From Dyadobacter jiangsuensis (GTDB lineage: Bacteria; Bacteroidota; Bacteroidia; Cytophagales; Spirosomataceae), in the NCBI RefSeq assembly GCF_003014695.1, contig NZ_PYAS01000006.1, positions 124,001 through 188,000 on the forward strand: 64,000 nt of DNA. Direction: 5' to 3'. The notes under the pieces are model-generated. The model was not told the origin of the DNA. It worked only from the letters and a program-made list of their open reading frames with translations, and made no database searches. A program made the position numbers and the translations under genes. Of the stretch, positions 45,071 to 55,613 are shown one piece after another (within the stretch, counting starts at the first letter, position 1; each line of letters starts with the position of its first letter).

Positions 45071-46762
45071 CTACGGGGTAATATCAACGGCGCCGGACGC
45101 CGAAAGCTTGCGCTTCGCATCGTCGTCCAGTTTCCACTCCTGTGTGAAATAATTATCGATCAGCAGGTTGGCAGACGAATCTTTGAAAAAAATAATGTCT
45201 TTGAATTCAGGAAGCTTACGATGCATCACCGATACGAATGGGAATCCCTCGTCTTTCACGCCGGTCCACCATGGCAAACCTGAGCTGACAGCCACATAAT
45301 GTCCGTCCATTGGCAGAACATAGAATAAGCCGTGTGTAGTGTCCCCTTTCTTCAAATGCACGGGAAGCATATCTGCATGTTTCGCGATCAATGCATTGGT
45401 CTCCTTTGTACCAAACAATATGAGGTTAGAACTTTCGATATCGCTCGGGCGCACTTCCTTATCGGCCAGGACCCGCGGGAAGAACATGATCCGCCCCAGA
45501 AACTCGCCCCGGTACTGCGACCAGCTCGCCGCCTGCGTTGCCATATCGACGCGCTTTTTCAGTTCTTCGGGTGAAGGATTATCGGCCGTCCCGTACACAT
45601 ACACGTGACGCGAAGCAAATGCCGCATATATCGGTCCTTCGGCACCTTTTTTCTTGCCTGTGTAAATGGACATAATCGTCGCGCCTTCCACAGCCCATTT
45701 GCCATTAGGAGAATCGCGGAAAAGGGTTACCACGCTATCGGTCTTCGCATTCACATTCGCACCGTCGATTTTCAATGCTAATGCAGCGCCCAACTTGAAT
45801 TTCGGATGATCTTTCAGGTTTAGCGTAAACTTTTCAAGGTTTTGCGTTTTGATCTCCAACGCATTCTCTTTGGTAAACTTCGCATCGATCTCAGCTAGTT
45901 TACCATAGGCAAACCTATTGATCTGCACCCAGAATGCCTTATCGTATTGGTACTGCTTGCTCACAAACCGAACATGATCGGGATGCGGGTTGCGCTTGTA
46001 ATCGTCGAACCACTGGAAAATGTATTCGTTGTCATAGGCATTCACCCAACTATCGTGCTTCACATCGACGAACTCCTTATAACTCACTTCTGCCCCCAAA
46101 TCCTGCAAATGACTCACCCATTTCTGGGTGCCGGCCACCGGTACCACGGGGTCGGCGTCGCCGTGAAAGAAATGGACCGGAAAGTTAGTCGCATTAGGTG
46201 CAAGATCGAACGTACCCGCAGGCGGCGCGGGGCACACGGGCGCAATGGCCGCCCATATGTCCGGGCGCGTAAGGCCGATCCACAACGTTCCGCCGCCACC
46301 CATTGATAGGCCAGTGAGGTAAGTACGGTCTTCATCGATTTTAAAGCGCTTTTTCACATCCGCCAGCACGTCGTACACATCCTGCTCGGGGATACCCTGG
46401 TAACCGGCCGTCCCGCGTGCATACGGCGAGGCTACGATGTAGTCGACATTCTCCCATTTCGGAAAGTAGCGTGTGGCTTCCACGTCCGTTTCTCCTTCGG
46501 CATTGCTTTTGCCGAAAACACGGCGTAATGCAAGGCGGTGATTGGAGCCTGCGCCGTGCAGCATAATCACGAGCGGATACTTTTTGTTTTCGTCGAAATT
46601 AGCGGGAAGATAAAGCCCGTACGGCTGCTCTGTATCGTCGGCGTCTGAGAAAAAAGTGAGGACCTGAGGGCCCGAAGGCAATTTTTGTGCAAACACGCAG
46701 GTATTAGTAGCTGCAAGACTGAGTGTTAGGCTCAGCACAGCGCTTTTCCAGTTAGGTCCCAT
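45071..46762 (-). CDS. Exported alpha/beta hydrolase (esterase/peptidase S9-like)
   Basis: 563 residues. A signal peptide is cleaved near CVFAQ. The hydrolase core has the oxyanion segment VIMLHGAGSNH, nucleophile Ser in GLSMGGGG, Asp in FFHGDADPVVP and His in FVDVKHDSW, so the triad is complete. The C-terminal half (after about residue 270) is beta-rich with RFVSKQYQYDKAFWVQI and could bind substrate. Family resemblance is to PHB depolymerase/prolyl oligopeptidase-type esterases. Because it precedes an exported sugar isomerase, carbohydrate esterase is a possible role. Its own promoter must lie between its start and the clpC terminator. Confidence 0.85.
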   Translation of the reverse strand: MGPNWKSAVLSLTLSLAATNTCVFAQKLPSGPQVLTFFSDADDTEQPYGLYLPANFDENKKYPLVIMLHGAGSNHRLALRRVFGKSNAEGETDVEATRYFPKWENVDYIVASPYARGTAGYQGIPEQDVYDVLADVKKRFKIDEDRTYLTGLSMGGGGTLWIGLTRPDIWAAIAPVCPAPPAGTFDLAPNATNFPVHFFHGDADPVVPVAGTQKWVSHLQDLGAEVSYKEFVDVKHDSWVNAYDNEYIFQWFDDYKRNPHPDHVRFVSKQYQYDKAFWVQINRFAYGKLAEIDAKFTKENALEIKTQNLEKFTLNLKDHPKFKLGAALALKIDGANVNAKTDSVVTLFRDSPNGKWAVEGATIMSIYTGKKKGAEGPIYAAFASRHVYVYGTADNPSPEELKKRVDMATQAASWSQYRGEFLGRIMFFPRVLADKEVRPSDIESSNLILFGTKETNALIAKHADMLPVHLKKGDTTHGLFYVLPMDGHYVAVSSGLPWWTGVKDEGFPFVSVMHRKLPEFKDIIFFKDSSANLLIDNYFTQEWKLDDDAKRKLSASGAVDITP

Positions 46763-46796
46763 TAGTTATACGAATTTTCGATGGCTAAATATAAAT

Positions 46797-46826
46797 AAAA
46801 AAGGCAGGTCTTCCGACCTGCCTTTT
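46797..46826 (-). terminator. Terminator after clpC
   Basis: AAAAAAGGCAGGTC and GACCTGCCTTTT form a stem of 12 bp with a TTCC loop. On the minus strand it ends in six T. It lies 32 bases after the clpC stop and before the hydrolase gene. Confidence 0.85.
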
Positions 46827-46857
46827 AAGCTACTTGTGCTTTCCGAGCATTGCAAAT

Positions 46858-49398
46858 CTAGTTTGCGAGCTCTTCTTCCTTCTTGCGAACACTAATAACG
46901 AGTTGTTCACTCTTCTCTTCATGATCGGCCACCAGTACATCGCCTTCGCGAAGGTCGCCTTTCAGTATTTCTTCCGCTACGGGATCTTCCAGGTATTTCT
47001 GGATCGCACGGTTCAAAGGACGCGCTCCGTATTGCGGATCGTAACCTTTGTCGGACAGGAAGTCTTTCGCAGCGATGGTCAATTCAATTTCGTAACCCAG
47101 ACCTTTCACACGGCTGAACAATTTGCCCAGTGAAATGTCGATGATGCGGTGCAAATCTTCACGTTGCAGTGAGTTGAACACGATCACATCGTCGAGACGG
47201 TTCAGGAACTCCGGAGAGAATGCTTTACGCAATGCGCTCTGAATAGTACCCTTCATAATGTCGTCCTGGTTTTCCGCTCTTGCTTTGGTCGAGAAACCGA
47301 TTCCTGTTCCAAAATCTTTCAAATCACGTGCTCCGATGTTAGAAGTCATGATAATGATCGTATTACGGAAATCGACTCTTCTTCCCAAACCGTCCGTCAG
47401 AATACCGTCGTCGAGCACTTGCAACAGGATATTAAATACATCCGGATGCGCTTTTTCGATCTCGTCGAGCAATACAACGCTGTACGGTTTGCGGCGGATC
47501 TTCTCGGTCAGCTGGCCACCTTCTTCGTAGCCTACATATCCCGGAGGCGCTCCCACCAAGCGCGATACGCTGAATTTCTCCATGTATTCGCTCATATCGA
47601 TGCGTACCAGCGAGTCGTCCTTATCGAACAGGTAAGTCGACAATACTTTCGCTAGCTCAGTTTTACCTACACCGGTTGGTCCAAGGAAAATGAATGAACC
47701 GATTGGTTTCTTAGGATCTTTCAAGCCCACACGTGTGCGCTGGATCGCTTTCACCAGCTTCTCGATCGGCGGGTCCTGACCGATTACTTTTGCTTTCAGC
47801 TCATCCGCCATGTTCAGCAATTTCTTGCCTTCGTCCATCGATACGTTCGTGACAGGGATACCCGTCATCATCGCAACCACCTCAGCTACATTGTGTTCTG
47901 TAACGGTGTAGCGTTTCTGCTTGGTTTCCTCTTCCCACGCCAGTTTAGCTCTTTCCAACTGATCGATCAGTTTTTTCTCACGATCTCTCAATTGGGCAGC
48001 CTCTTCGTATTTCTGGCTTTTTACCACCCGGTTTTTTTCCTGTTTGATGTTCTCGATTTGTTCTTCGAGCATCAGAATATCCTCAGGAACCGTGATGTTG
48101 CTGATATGCACGCGAGCACCTACTTCATCGAGTACGTCGATGGCCTTATCCGGCAGGAAGCGGTCGGTAATATATCTTTCCGACAGTTTCACCGCTGTGC
48201 TGATCGCCTCAGGCGTATAATTCACGTGGTGGTGATCTTCGTATTTGTCCTTGATGTTGGTCAGGATCTGGATCGTTTCTTCGATCGAAGTCGCATCCAC
48301 CATTACCATCTGGAAACGACGGGCCAATGCGCCGTCTTTCTCGATGTACTGGCGGTACTCGTCCAGCGTGGTAGCTCCGATACATTGGATTTCCCCACGT
48401 GACAACGCCGGCTTGAACATATTCGAAGCGTCCAGCGAGCCTGATGCACCACCTGCGCCCACGATCGTGTGCAGCTCATCGATAAACAGGATCACATCCG
48501 GTGATTTTTCCAGCTCGTTCATAACCGCCTTCATTCTTTCTTCAAACTGGCCGCGGTATTTGGTACCGGCCACGAGCGAAGCAAGGTCGAGCGTTACAAC
48601 GCGCTTGCCGAACAGCACACGGGATACTTTTTTCTGAACGATCCGCAATGCAAGACCTTCCGCGATGGCTGTTTTACCAACGCCTGGCTCACCGATCAGG
48701 ATCGGGTTATTCTTTTTACGGCGGCTCAGGATCTGGGCCACGCGCTCGATCTCTTTCTCACGTCCGACGATCGGGTCGAGCTTGCCTACTTCCGCCATTT
48801 TGGTCAAATCCCTTCCAAAGTTATCCAGGACAGGTGTACGGGATTTTTCAGCACCTTTAGATTCTTTACCGGAAGAAGAGCCACTACCGCCTCCAAACAT
48901 TCCGCCTCTGGCTTCATCATCCCCGTCTTCGGTCTCCGGCCCCATATGAGGTCTGGATCCGGATGATTGATATTCTAACATTTCCTTGATGACTTCGTAG
49001 TTAACATTGAATTTATGCAATATCTGGGTACCTACATTGTCTTCGTCACGCAATATCGAAAGAAGCAAATGCTCAGTTCCGATGAGCGTGCTTTTGAAAA
49101 TCTTGGCTTCCAGATATGTAATCTTCAATACCTTCTCCGACTGCCTCGTCAGAGGGATATTTTGTAAATTTTTAACGTTGTTTGTGGCCGCACCTTTTGT
49201 CGCCTGCTCGATCGTCTGGCGGACATCGTCCAGCGACACGCCGAGTTTTTTAAGCAACCCTATGGCTACACCATCACCCTCGCGTATCATTCCTAATAAC
49301 AAGTGTTCTGCTCCAATGTAATCGTGACCCAGGCGGAGGGCTTCTTCCCGGCTCATTGAGATTACCTCTTTCACTCTATTCGAAAATTTTGCTTCCAT
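46858..49398 (-). CDS. clpC: ATP-dependent Clp protease ATP-binding subunit ClpC
   Basis: 846 residues. Two N-terminal Clp repeats ([21 protein letters not shown]) are followed by AAA module 1 with [13 protein letters not shown], a middle domain with a UvrB/C-like segment ([20 protein letters not shown]) and AAA module 2 with [12 protein letters not shown]. The middle domain size is that of ClpC, not the longer one of ClpB. It unfolds substrates for ClpP in the cytoplasm. The ClpP-contact loop near [11 protein letters not shown] supports protease coupling. Confidence 0.95.
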   Translation of the reverse strand: MEAKFSNRVKEVISMSREEALRLGHDYIGAEHLLLGMIREGDGVAIGLLKKLGVSLDDVRQTIEQATKGAATNNVKNLQNIPLTRQSEKVLKITYLEAKIFKSTLIGTEHLLLSILRDEDNVGTQILHKFNVNYEVIKEMLEYQSSGSRPHMGPETEDGDDEARGGMFGGGSGSSSGKESKGAEKSRTPVLDNFGRDLTKMAEVGKLDPIVGREKEIERVAQILSRRKKNNPILIGEPGVGKTAIAEGLALRIVQKKVSRVLFGKRVVTLDLASLVAGTKYRGQFEERMKAVMNELEKSPDVILFIDELHTIVGAGGASGSLDASNMFKPALSRGEIQCIGATTLDEYRQYIEKDGALARRFQMVMVDATSIEETIQILTNIKDKYEDHHHVNYTPEAISTAVKLSERYITDRFLPDKAIDVLDEVGARVHISNITVPEDILMLEEQIENIKQEKNRVVKSQKYEEAAQLRDREKKLIDQLERAKLAWEEETKQKRYTVTEHNVAEVVAMMTGIPVTNVSMDEGKKLLNMADELKAKVIGQDPPIEKLVKAIQRTRVGLKDPKKPIGSFIFLGPTGVGKTELAKVLSTYLFDKDDSLVRIDMSEYMEKFSVSRLVGAPPGYVGYEEGGQLTEKIRRKPYSVVLLDEIEKAHPDVFNILLQVLDDGILTDGLGRRVDFRNTIIIMTSNIGARDLKDFGTGIGFSTKARAENQDDIMKGTIQSALRKAFSPEFLNRLDDVIVFNSLQREDLHRIIDISLGKLFSRVKGLGYEIELTIAAKDFLSDKGYDPQYGARPLNRAIQKYLEDPVAEEILKGDLREGDVLVADHEEKSEQLVISVRKKEEELAN

Positions 49399-49464
49399 TG
49401 TGTAGCAATAAAAAGTGTTTATGTATTCTAAACGCTACTTGATCCCCGTTTGTTCAAAATAGCT

Positions 49465-50130
49465 TTATTGAGACTTACAGGATCTTAACAAGACACTTTT
49501 TGCTTCCGGCCCCATATTAAACAGTAAATCAACAATACTTAAATTCCCCACAAAATCATTCCCGAAGGTCTGATAGTACGGTGTCGGGTTGTAATATTTA
49601 TGCAAATCCGGCTGTTTTCGGTTGTTTATGAGTGAAATATCATTTACAACGTCTTTTTCGGCTATTATTTCACCTGACAAATTGTACTTAATGTCCTTTT
49701 TTATACCAGTCAATCTAAGACAAATTGTCAACAATTCATAGTTAAGATCGACGAGGTATGCCAACTTCTTTTCGTAAACACGCACAAATTCATGGACGTA
49801 ATACTCGTAAAAAGGAGACTTTCCGTAGGCTGACTGCAGGCAACCCAGATGGCGCCGCGTCCAATCCTGGTTATAGTCGATCAAAATATCTTTCGTGGAG
49901 CTCGCTGCCTCATACCCTTTCACAGGGATCGTCAGCGTATCTATTTTATTGGTAGTGAGTACATTGCAGCGATTTCTATAAGTCTGCTTCACATACCTCT
50001 CCTCAACGTCAATGTAGACCCGGTCGTACTGTAAAATACAAGTAAAATACTCTAAACAAGGCAGATACTGCAATTCAATCCGTACTTCCGTGGACTGATC
50101 CTCTTTAACTAAAAAATCCGACACTATCAA
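49465..50130 (-). CDS. WbqC-like family protein
   Basis: 221 residues. No ATG is available near the N-terminus; TTG at 50130 or GTG at 50124 are candidate starts, and the conserved part begins at VRIELQYLPCLEYF, about residue 16. The C-terminal YNPTPYYQTFGNDFVGNLSIVDLLFNMGPEA (split motif) is the hallmark of the WbqC family. WbqC proteins occur in O-antigen loci, but their chemistry is not known. The flanking AT-rich bases give no promoter. Confidence 0.75.
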   Translation of the reverse strand: MIVSDFLVKEDQSTEVRIELQYLPCLEYFTCILQYDRVYIDVEERYVKQTYRNRCNVLTTNKIDTLTIPVKGYEAASSTKDILIDYNQDWTRRHLGCLQSAYGKSPFYEYYVHEFVRVYEKKLAYLVDLNYELLTICLRLTGIKKDIKYNLSGEIIAEKDVVNDISLINNRKQPDLHKYYNPTPYYQTFGNDFVGNLSIVDLLFNMGPEAKSVLLRSCKSQ

Positions 50131-50229
50131 ATATGGTAAAGGCTTATGATATTATCAAAAAATTTATAATAATTATTTTGCACAGTCAACAATGTTCAAC
50201 AGCAACTTAAATCATTACAATTTTTGACC

Positions 50230-50856
50230 TCAAAGGAAGATACTAACATCGCCCAAGCCTTCCCGAATGATCTCAAAATCGTCGCCATCCGCCTTCACAA
50301 TGGTGGATGCGACGTTACCTCCGTAACCTCCGTCCACGACCATATCCACCTGGTGCTGGAACTTCTCGAAAATCAGTTCGGGATCGGTTGAATACTCGAT
50401 AATCTCGTCGTCGTCGCGAATGGAGGTCGTCACAATCGGGTTCCCTAACTCCTTTACGATCAAACGGGGAATAAGGTTGTCCGGCACCCTGATTCCCACC
50501 GTTTTTTTATTGGTGTTCAACAGCTTGGGAACATTGCTCGTCGCTTCCAGAATGAATGTGTACGGACCGGGAAGCACCCTTTTCATGGTTTTGAAAGCCG
50601 TATTGCCCACTTTCGCAAAATCGGAAATGTGGCTCAGGTCGTAGCAGATAAATGAAAAGTCGTTTTTCTGGGGCTTGATGCCTTTAATACGAGCTATTTT
50701 CTCGACTGCCCGGGTGTTGTAAATATCGCAGCCGAGACCATACACCGTATCGGTCGGGTAAATCACCAAACCTCCGTCGCGGAGGCAGTCCACTACCTGA
50801 CGGATTCGACGCTCGTCAGGGTTTTGAGGATAAATTTTAACAAACTCAGCAGGCAT
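50230..50856 (-). CDS. L-threonylcarbamoyladenylate synthase family protein (TsaC/Sua5/YciO)
   Basis: 208 residues. The YrdC fold is clear: [53 protein letters not shown] and [12 protein letters not shown]. If it is the true TsaC it makes threonylcarbamoyl-AMP for the t6A37 modification of ANN-decoding tRNAs. The short form without the Sua5 domain, with KNDFSFIC instead of the KxxxKPL pattern, also fits YciO-type relatives, so the exact role is uncertain. Confidence 0.85.
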   Translation of the reverse strand: MPAEFVKIYPQNPDERRIRQVVDCLRDGGLVIYPTDTVYGLGCDIYNTRAVEKIARIKGIKPQKNDFSFICYDLSHISDFAKVGNTAFKTMKRVLPGPYTFILEATSNVPKLLNTNKKTVGIRVPDNLIPRLIVKELGNPIVTTSIRDDDEIIEYSTDPELIFEKFQHQVDMVVDGGYGGNVASTIVKADGDDFEIIREGLGDVSIFL

Positions 50857-50887
50857 AAGGGAAATTTAACTTTTTGACCTAACAAAA

Positions 50888-51880
50888 TCAAAATGCAAAT
50901 CCTTCCTGCGGCGTCAATTTTTTTAAGTTTTCGATGTAGAACCTGTAAGCGAAATTCACCGGCAAATGCAGCCTGCACATCAATACGATCAGCTCTGTCT
51001 GCAAGCCCGGATTCTCGATATAGTTCAATAACCGGCGGAATCGCACGGCCAGTTCGAACTCCTGCGCGTACAGACATTTACGAATGAATGTACGTATACG
51101 CGCGGCCAAAAGATCGAACTCTTTCTGATCGCGGTTGAGGTCATAGGCTTTGTTGCAAACAGCATAATAGGACTGCAACATCCCGCTGCCTTTTTTGTAA
51201 ACACCAGTGGAGAGAGAAGTTTTCAGAACCCGCTTTTTCGTCAGGATCTCGTCAAGGTAGAAGTATTTAAAACGGACCGACGACCGCACCCAGAAATCAA
51301 AATCCTCGAACGCCAGCGTCTCGTCGTAGCCGCCGAGGAGCTGCAATGCGGCCGTTCGCATCATCATAGTAGGTGTGCAAATGAAATACCGTTCGAGGAT
51401 GTTCTTGTAAACATCGCCCGACGGCACCTGACAGGCAGCCTTCCCTTTATTATCGGTTTCATAGTGGTAATGCAGTTGCTGGCCGGCCTTTCCAATATAC
51501 CGCGCATTGGTGAACACCACGGCGTAATCCTCTGAAAGAGCTTCGAAAGCCTCTACCTGCTTTTCGATCCGGTCGGCGATCATTACGTCGTCGCCGGAAA
51601 GGTCAATCACGTATTTGCCTTGCGCGATAGTTAAGCCCTGGTTAAATGCCCGGCACAAGCCTACATTATGGCGGTTGCGGATTACCTGAAAGGCGGGCGC
51701 CTTTCCTTTGAAACTCTCAATCACACCCAGCGTATTGTCTTTGCTCGCATTATCGATGACGATCAGCTGGATGTATGGATAAGTCTGGTAAAAAACGGAA
51801 GTCAAAGCTTCCTCAGTGTACTTCTCCTGATTGTATGCCGTCAGGATAACTGTAACGAGTGGTTTTTCCAAGTTTGTCAT
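50888..51880 (-). CDS. Family 2 glycosyltransferase
   Basis: 330 residues from the ATG at 51880; an ATG nine codons upstream (51907) is possible. GT-A fold motifs: LVTVILTAYNQEKYTEEAL, QLIVIDNASKDNT and the DxD-type site VIDLSGDDVMIADRIEKQ (split). It transfers a sugar to a cell-surface glycan in the cytoplasm. The C-terminal part is helical and carries no membrane segment. Adjacent WbqC-like protein points to a surface polysaccharide role. Confidence 0.9.
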   Translation of the reverse strand: MTNLEKPLVTVILTAYNQEKYTEEALTSVFYQTYPYIQLIVIDNASKDNTLGVIESFKGKAPAFQVIRNRHNVGLCRAFNQGLTIAQGKYVIDLSGDDVMIADRIEKQVEAFEALSEDYAVVFTNARYIGKAGQQLHYHYETDNKGKAACQVPSGDVYKNILERYFICTPTMMMRTAALQLLGGYDETLAFEDFDFWVRSSVRFKYFYLDEILTKKRVLKTSLSTGVYKKGSGMLQSYYAVCNKAYDLNRDQKEFDLLAARIRTFIRKCLYAQEFELAVRFRRLLNYIENPGLQTELIVLMCRLHLPVNFAYRFYIENLKKLTPQEGFAF

Positions 51881-51998
51881 GTCGTGCGCTCCATGCGGTC
51901 CCTTCATTTACGGTGTGTATTCGGAGGGGATAAGGGCACCGCACCACAAAATTACCAACAACAAACCGGAGATGCCGATAATGTTATTATCCGGCAAA

Positions 51999-52931
51999 TC
52001 ACCGATTTACCTCGCGCTTGGAAGTCAGCCGACCGCGTGCCCGGTTAATACTCGCATTGATTTCAAAACCCAGAATAATCACAAATGCAAGCAGGTAAAT
52101 CCAGATCATCAGCGCGATCATCGTACCGATGGAACCGTAAAGCTTGTTGTAGGAGCTGAAACGGGAAAGGTAGAACGAGAATCCGTAAGTAGCGGCGAGA
52201 ATCAAAAAAGAGGCGATTATGGAGCCCGCATTCACGAACGTAAACTGGTGCCCGTGCGAGGGCGCGAACCGGTAGATAATCGAGATCGTCAGCATGAGCG
52301 AGCCAAAGCTGATCACATACCGCAGGATATTAAGCAAGGCAATGAGCCAATTGTCGCGGATAATGTGCCAGTCTCCAATGATATTCATCACCGCATCCCC
52401 GACAATCAGCAAAACCACAGAAAGGAAGAGTACGACTATCAGAAGCAGCGTAAGCATCATGGCTATGCCCCGGATAGCCAGGAAGCCACGCGTTTCAGTG
52501 TCGTCATACACCATGTCGAATGCACGCATGAGCGACATCATTCCATTGGTGGAAGCAATCATCGCGAAGATAAAACCGAGCGAAAGCACACCGGAACGTG
52601 GCCGGCTGACAATGTCCAGGATCGTCTGGTCGGCCGCCTCGAACGTACCGCGCGGCATATTGTCGCGAAGTAATGCGAAGATCATTTGATCGAGGTTCTC
52701 GATCGGAATGTAGGGAATGAGTGTAAAGAGAAATATTATTCCCGGAAATGCAGCCAATGTGAGGCTATAAGCCACCGCCGAGGCACGCTGGTCGATCTCG
52801 TGTTTCTTATTGCTGTTGACCAGGTTCAGGAGAATATCATATAACGACACCGTCCCCCGGAAGAGCATCGTTTGCTGCAACCAGATAATAATGCGCTTGA
52901 TGTGGCGGTTTATCAGCAGTTTTTCAAGCAT
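51999..52931 (-). CDS. YihY/BrkB family inner membrane protein
   Basis: 310 residues from the ATG at 52931; an upstream TTG would overlap the thioesterase gene. Six or so membrane helices are visible, with the family motifs RASAVAYSLTLAAFPGIIFLFTLIP (split) near residue 50 and GSIGTMIALMIWIYLLAFVIILG near the end. The family was once called RNase BN, which is incorrect; a transporter or envelope role is assumed. It starts 13 bases after the thioesterase stop. Confidence 0.9.
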   Translation of the reverse strand: MLEKLLINRHIKRIIIWLQQTMLFRGTVSLYDILLNLVNSNKKHEIDQRASAVAYSLTLAAFPGIIFLFTLIPYIPIENLDQMIFALLRDNMPRGTFEAADQTILDIVSRPRSGVLSLGFIFAMIASTNGMMSLMRAFDMVYDDTETRGFLAIRGIAMMLTLLLIVVLFLSVVLLIVGDAVMNIIGDWHIIRDNWLIALLNILRYVISFGSLMLTISIIYRFAPSHGHQFTFVNAGSIIASFLILAATYGFSFYLSRFSSYNKLYGSIGTMIALMIWIYLLAFVIILGFEINASINRARGRLTSKREVNR

Positions 52932-52944
52932 AACCGGCCGCGTG

Positions 52945-53364
52945 TTATCCCTTTGGTTCAAAATAGGGTTTCAGTTTTTCCAGCAGTTTATCGGGCGCCG
53001 GGCATAATTTGCCGGTATCCATTCGCTGGAAAACCAATGTGGTATCCCCGGTATTGAGCAAAACACGTTCCTGATTACGGATTTCATAGGCAAAACGGAT
53101 CCGCACACCAGGCAATTCTTCAATTTTGACCAGAATATTCAGCTCGTCGTCGTACCGGGCTGGTTTCAGGTATTTGTAATGGCACTCATAAACCGGCATC
53201 ATCACACCCGAATCTTCCATCGCTTTGTAATGAAAATCCAGGCTGCGCAATGCCTCTACCCTGCCGATCTCATAGTACCGGGCATAATTTCCGTAATACA
53301 CATATCCCATCTGGTCGGTATCGGCATACCGCACCCTGATGCCCTTAACTTCGTGAACAAACAT
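52945..53364 (-). CDS. Acyl-CoA thioesterase, YbgC/4HBT family
   Basis: 139 residues. The hotdog-fold active site VRYADTDQMGYVYYGNYARYYE contains the catalytic Asp of YADTDQMG (motif split here). The length and spacing match YbgC-type thioesterases, which hydrolyse short or medium acyl-CoA. It begins two bases after the mltG stop and precedes yihY by 13 bases. Confidence 0.9.
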   Translation of the reverse strand: MFVHEVKGIRVRYADTDQMGYVYYGNYARYYEIGRVEALRSLDFHYKAMEDSGVMMPVYECHYKYLKPARYDDELNILVKIEELPGVRIRFAYEIRNQERVLLNTGDTTLVFQRMDTGKLCPAPDKLLEKLKPYFEPKG

Positions 53365-53366
53365 CC

Positions 53367-54404
53367 TTACTTCATGATTTTCAACCGGTTCAACTCAGCC
53401 TGATAGAGGCGCGCATTGTTGAGGTGGTCGGTATAGTTGGTGGCAAAAGCATGATAACCCGAAAGGTCAGCTTTGGCACACATATAGGTATAATCGTGCT
53501 TTTCGTAATTCAAAACCGCGTCCAGGGAGTTGAAATCCGCCACGCGGATCGGGCCCGGAGGCAAACCGGTGTTAATGTAGGTATTGTAAGGCGATTTGAT
53601 CATCAGTTGCTGGTTGAGAATGCGTTTGATCGCGAAATCCTGCAATGCAAATTTGATGGTCGGGTCCGCTTGCAGCGGCATATTAGCATGCAGGCGATTG
53701 ATGTACAAGCCAGCCACGCGCGGGCGCTCGTCCACTTTGCGCGCCTGCTCTTCTTCCACAATCGAAGCCAGAATCGAGACTTGAACGGGTGTCAGCCCGA
53801 TTTCCTTAGCCTTTGCCACTTTCTCGTCGGACCAATACTTCTTATACTCACTATGCATCCGGTCGAGGAACTTCTCGGTGCCGGTAGTCCAATAGATTTC
53901 GTAGGTATTGGGCAGGAACATCGAGACGATTGTCAATGTATCAAGACCATATTTATTGCAAACCGCCGGGTCGTTCAGTGCCTTGCGGAAGTTATCCTCC
54001 CCAAATTCAAAACGCGCACCGATGCGCTTGATCAGGTCTTCTTTCAGGCGGATATTGTTGAATGTCAGCTTCACCGCATCCTGATTACCCGACGAAAGCT
54101 TTTTCAACACTTCATAGTTGTTGCTCTCCGGCTTGATCACGTACCGGCCCGGCTTCACTTTTTCAGTGTATTTCAAAAATTTGGCCAGAAACTGAAACGA
54201 AATATGGTCGTTGATCACCTCATAACGGTTCAATGAGTCCAATACCGTTTTGTAAGTAGCGTTTTCAGGCACGAGCAACACGAAGCTCGATTTTTTATCA
54301 ACCTGCAAATTCGGCGTCCGGAAGATCTGCCAGAAATAGAAGGAGAAGGTAGTGACGAGGATCGCAATGGTGATAAACAATCCTATTCTAAAATTGCGCG
54401 ACAT
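53367..54404 (-). CDS. mltG: Endolytic transglycosylase MltG
   Basis: 345 residues. One N-terminal membrane helix (IGLFITIAILVTTFSFYFW) anchors it. A LysM-like segment follows. The YceG domain has LASIVEEEQARKVDERPRVAGLYINRL (split) with the catalytic Glu, and ADPTIKFAL and PYNTYINTGLPPGPI near the end. MltG cuts nascent glycan strands and sets their length. Confidence 0.95.
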   Translation of the reverse strand: MSRNFRIGLFITIAILVTTFSFYFWQIFRTPNLQVDKKSSFVLLVPENATYKTVLDSLNRYEVINDHISFQFLAKFLKYTEKVKPGRYVIKPESNNYEVLKKLSSGNQDAVKLTFNNIRLKEDLIKRIGARFEFGEDNFRKALNDPAVCNKYGLDTLTIVSMFLPNTYEIYWTTGTEKFLDRMHSEYKKYWSDEKVAKAKEIGLTPVQVSILASIVEEEQARKVDERPRVAGLYINRLHANMPLQADPTIKFALQDFAIKRILNQQLMIKSPYNTYINTGLPPGPIRVADFNSLDAVLNYEKHDYTYMCAKADLSGYHAFATNYTDHLNNARLYQAELNRLKIMK

Positions 54405-54412
54405 ATGTTTCA

Positions 54413-54443
54413 GCAGTCGGCTGTCGGCTGTCGGCCGTCAGCT
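54413..54443. repeat. Short tandem heptamer repeat
   Basis: GCAGTCG, GCTGTCG, GCTGTCG and GCCGTCA follow one another (54413-54440) and GCT ends the run. The repeat begins nine bases upstream of the mltG start and fills most of the gap to the Ldh-family gene. Confidence 0.7.
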
Positions 54444-54452
54444 TTGTTTTAT

Positions 54453-55532
54453 TTATAAATTAATTTCAAATGGTATGCCGAAACGCTTCGCCAGCTCATC
54501 GAGTGACAAAACTACCGGTTCGAGCAGTTTGATACCGTTCACGCTGCGTTCAGCTTCCATTTCTCTTTCAGGATCGCCGGGAATAAGCACCTTTTCGCCA
54601 TCCACAGCCCGCGCATTACGAAATGCACCGATCCATTTGTCCATATCTGCCTTAAACTCATCGGCCGGTCGGAAGCCGTCGACGCGCATTGCGCCCACAA
54701 AATGCCCGGTACCAAGTCCTACGCTCTGCTGCACGCCCATGAAACCAGCGGTAGCGAACGGCGGCACCCACGGCCCAAAGTTAGCACCTGAAAGCACTCC
54801 GGAAAAAATATCGACAATCGCACCTAAGCCATAACCTTTGTGGCTGCCATGCTCGCGGTCGGAGCCCAGCGGCAGCAAACCGCCTCCGCTTTTTACGGCA
54901 TTGGAATCCGTCGTCGGGTTACCATCCGCGTCCTGTGCCCATCCCAGCGGTGCAGGAAGGCCTTTTCTTTGTAATATTTCAAATTTACCGTAAGCTACTG
55001 CCGTCGACGCGAAGTCTGCCACAAAGGCAGGTTCCGTCAATGCCGGCACCGCAACGGCAATGGGATTTGTACCTAATAATTTATCCAATGAAAAAGTTGG
55101 AGTAACAAGCGGGGCCGCATTCGTCATCGTCCAACCGATCATATCTTTTTGCAATGCCAGCATCGCATGATAACCCGCAATACCAAAATGATTCGAGTTT
55201 CTCACCGATACCCAGCCCGAGCCCACTTTCTCGGCCTTTTCCATCGCAATTTCCATCGCTTTCGGTGCCACCACCAATCCTAATCCGCGATCTCCGTCCA
55301 CCACAGCCGTACTCGGCGTTTCATAGGCGACGGTCACATTCGGTTTCGGGTTCAAACGACCGTGGTCGTAAAGTCTTACATAACCCGCCAAACGGGCGAT
55401 CCCGTGGGAATCCACACCCCGCAAGTCCGCGCTGACCAACACTTCGGAGGCCAGCCGGGCCTCTTCCTGAGAACATCCAATCGCCAGAAAAACTTGCTCA
55501 GTAAAATGTTTTAAATAACTGGCCTGATACAT
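54453..55532 (-). CDS. Ldh-family oxidoreductase (malate/L-lactate dehydrogenase type 2)
   Basis: 359 residues from the ATG at 55532; a TTG three codons upstream is possible. Motifs of the family: ADLRGVDSHGIARLAGYV, VRNSNHFGIAGYHAM with the catalytic His, TNAAPLVTPTF and GSHKGYGLGAIVDIFSGVLSGA (split). These NAD(P)-dependent enzymes oxidise 2-hydroxy acids such as malate, lactate or ureidoglycolate; the substrate here is not readable. Cytoplasmic. Confidence 0.9.
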   Translation of the reverse strand: MYQASYLKHFTEQVFLAIGCSQEEARLASEVLVSADLRGVDSHGIARLAGYVRLYDHGRLNPKPNVTVAYETPSTAVVDGDRGLGLVVAPKAMEIAMEKAEKVGSGWVSVRNSNHFGIAGYHAMLALQKDMIGWTMTNAAPLVTPTFSLDKLLGTNPIAVAVPALTEPAFVADFASTAVAYGKFEILQRKGLPAPLGWAQDADGNPTTDSNAVKSGGGLLPLGSDREHGSHKGYGLGAIVDIFSGVLSGANFGPWVPPFATAGFMGVQQSVGLGTGHFVGAMRVDGFRPADEFKADMDKWIGAFRNARAVDGEKVLIPGDPEREMEAERSVNGIKLLEPVVLSLDELAKRFGIPFEINL

Positions 55533-55613
55533 ATACGTCAAATAATGAACTTCTTGCTAATTTTGCCCTACCGCCAACCAGCGTGCACCGCGTGCCGCGC
55601 CCGGCGTGCAAAT

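Noticed and set aside
50131-50229. AT-rich gap between the WbqC-like and TsaC-like genes as a promoter or origin-like site
   Set aside because: No exact -7 box, repeats or DnaA-box pattern found; only AT richness is seen.
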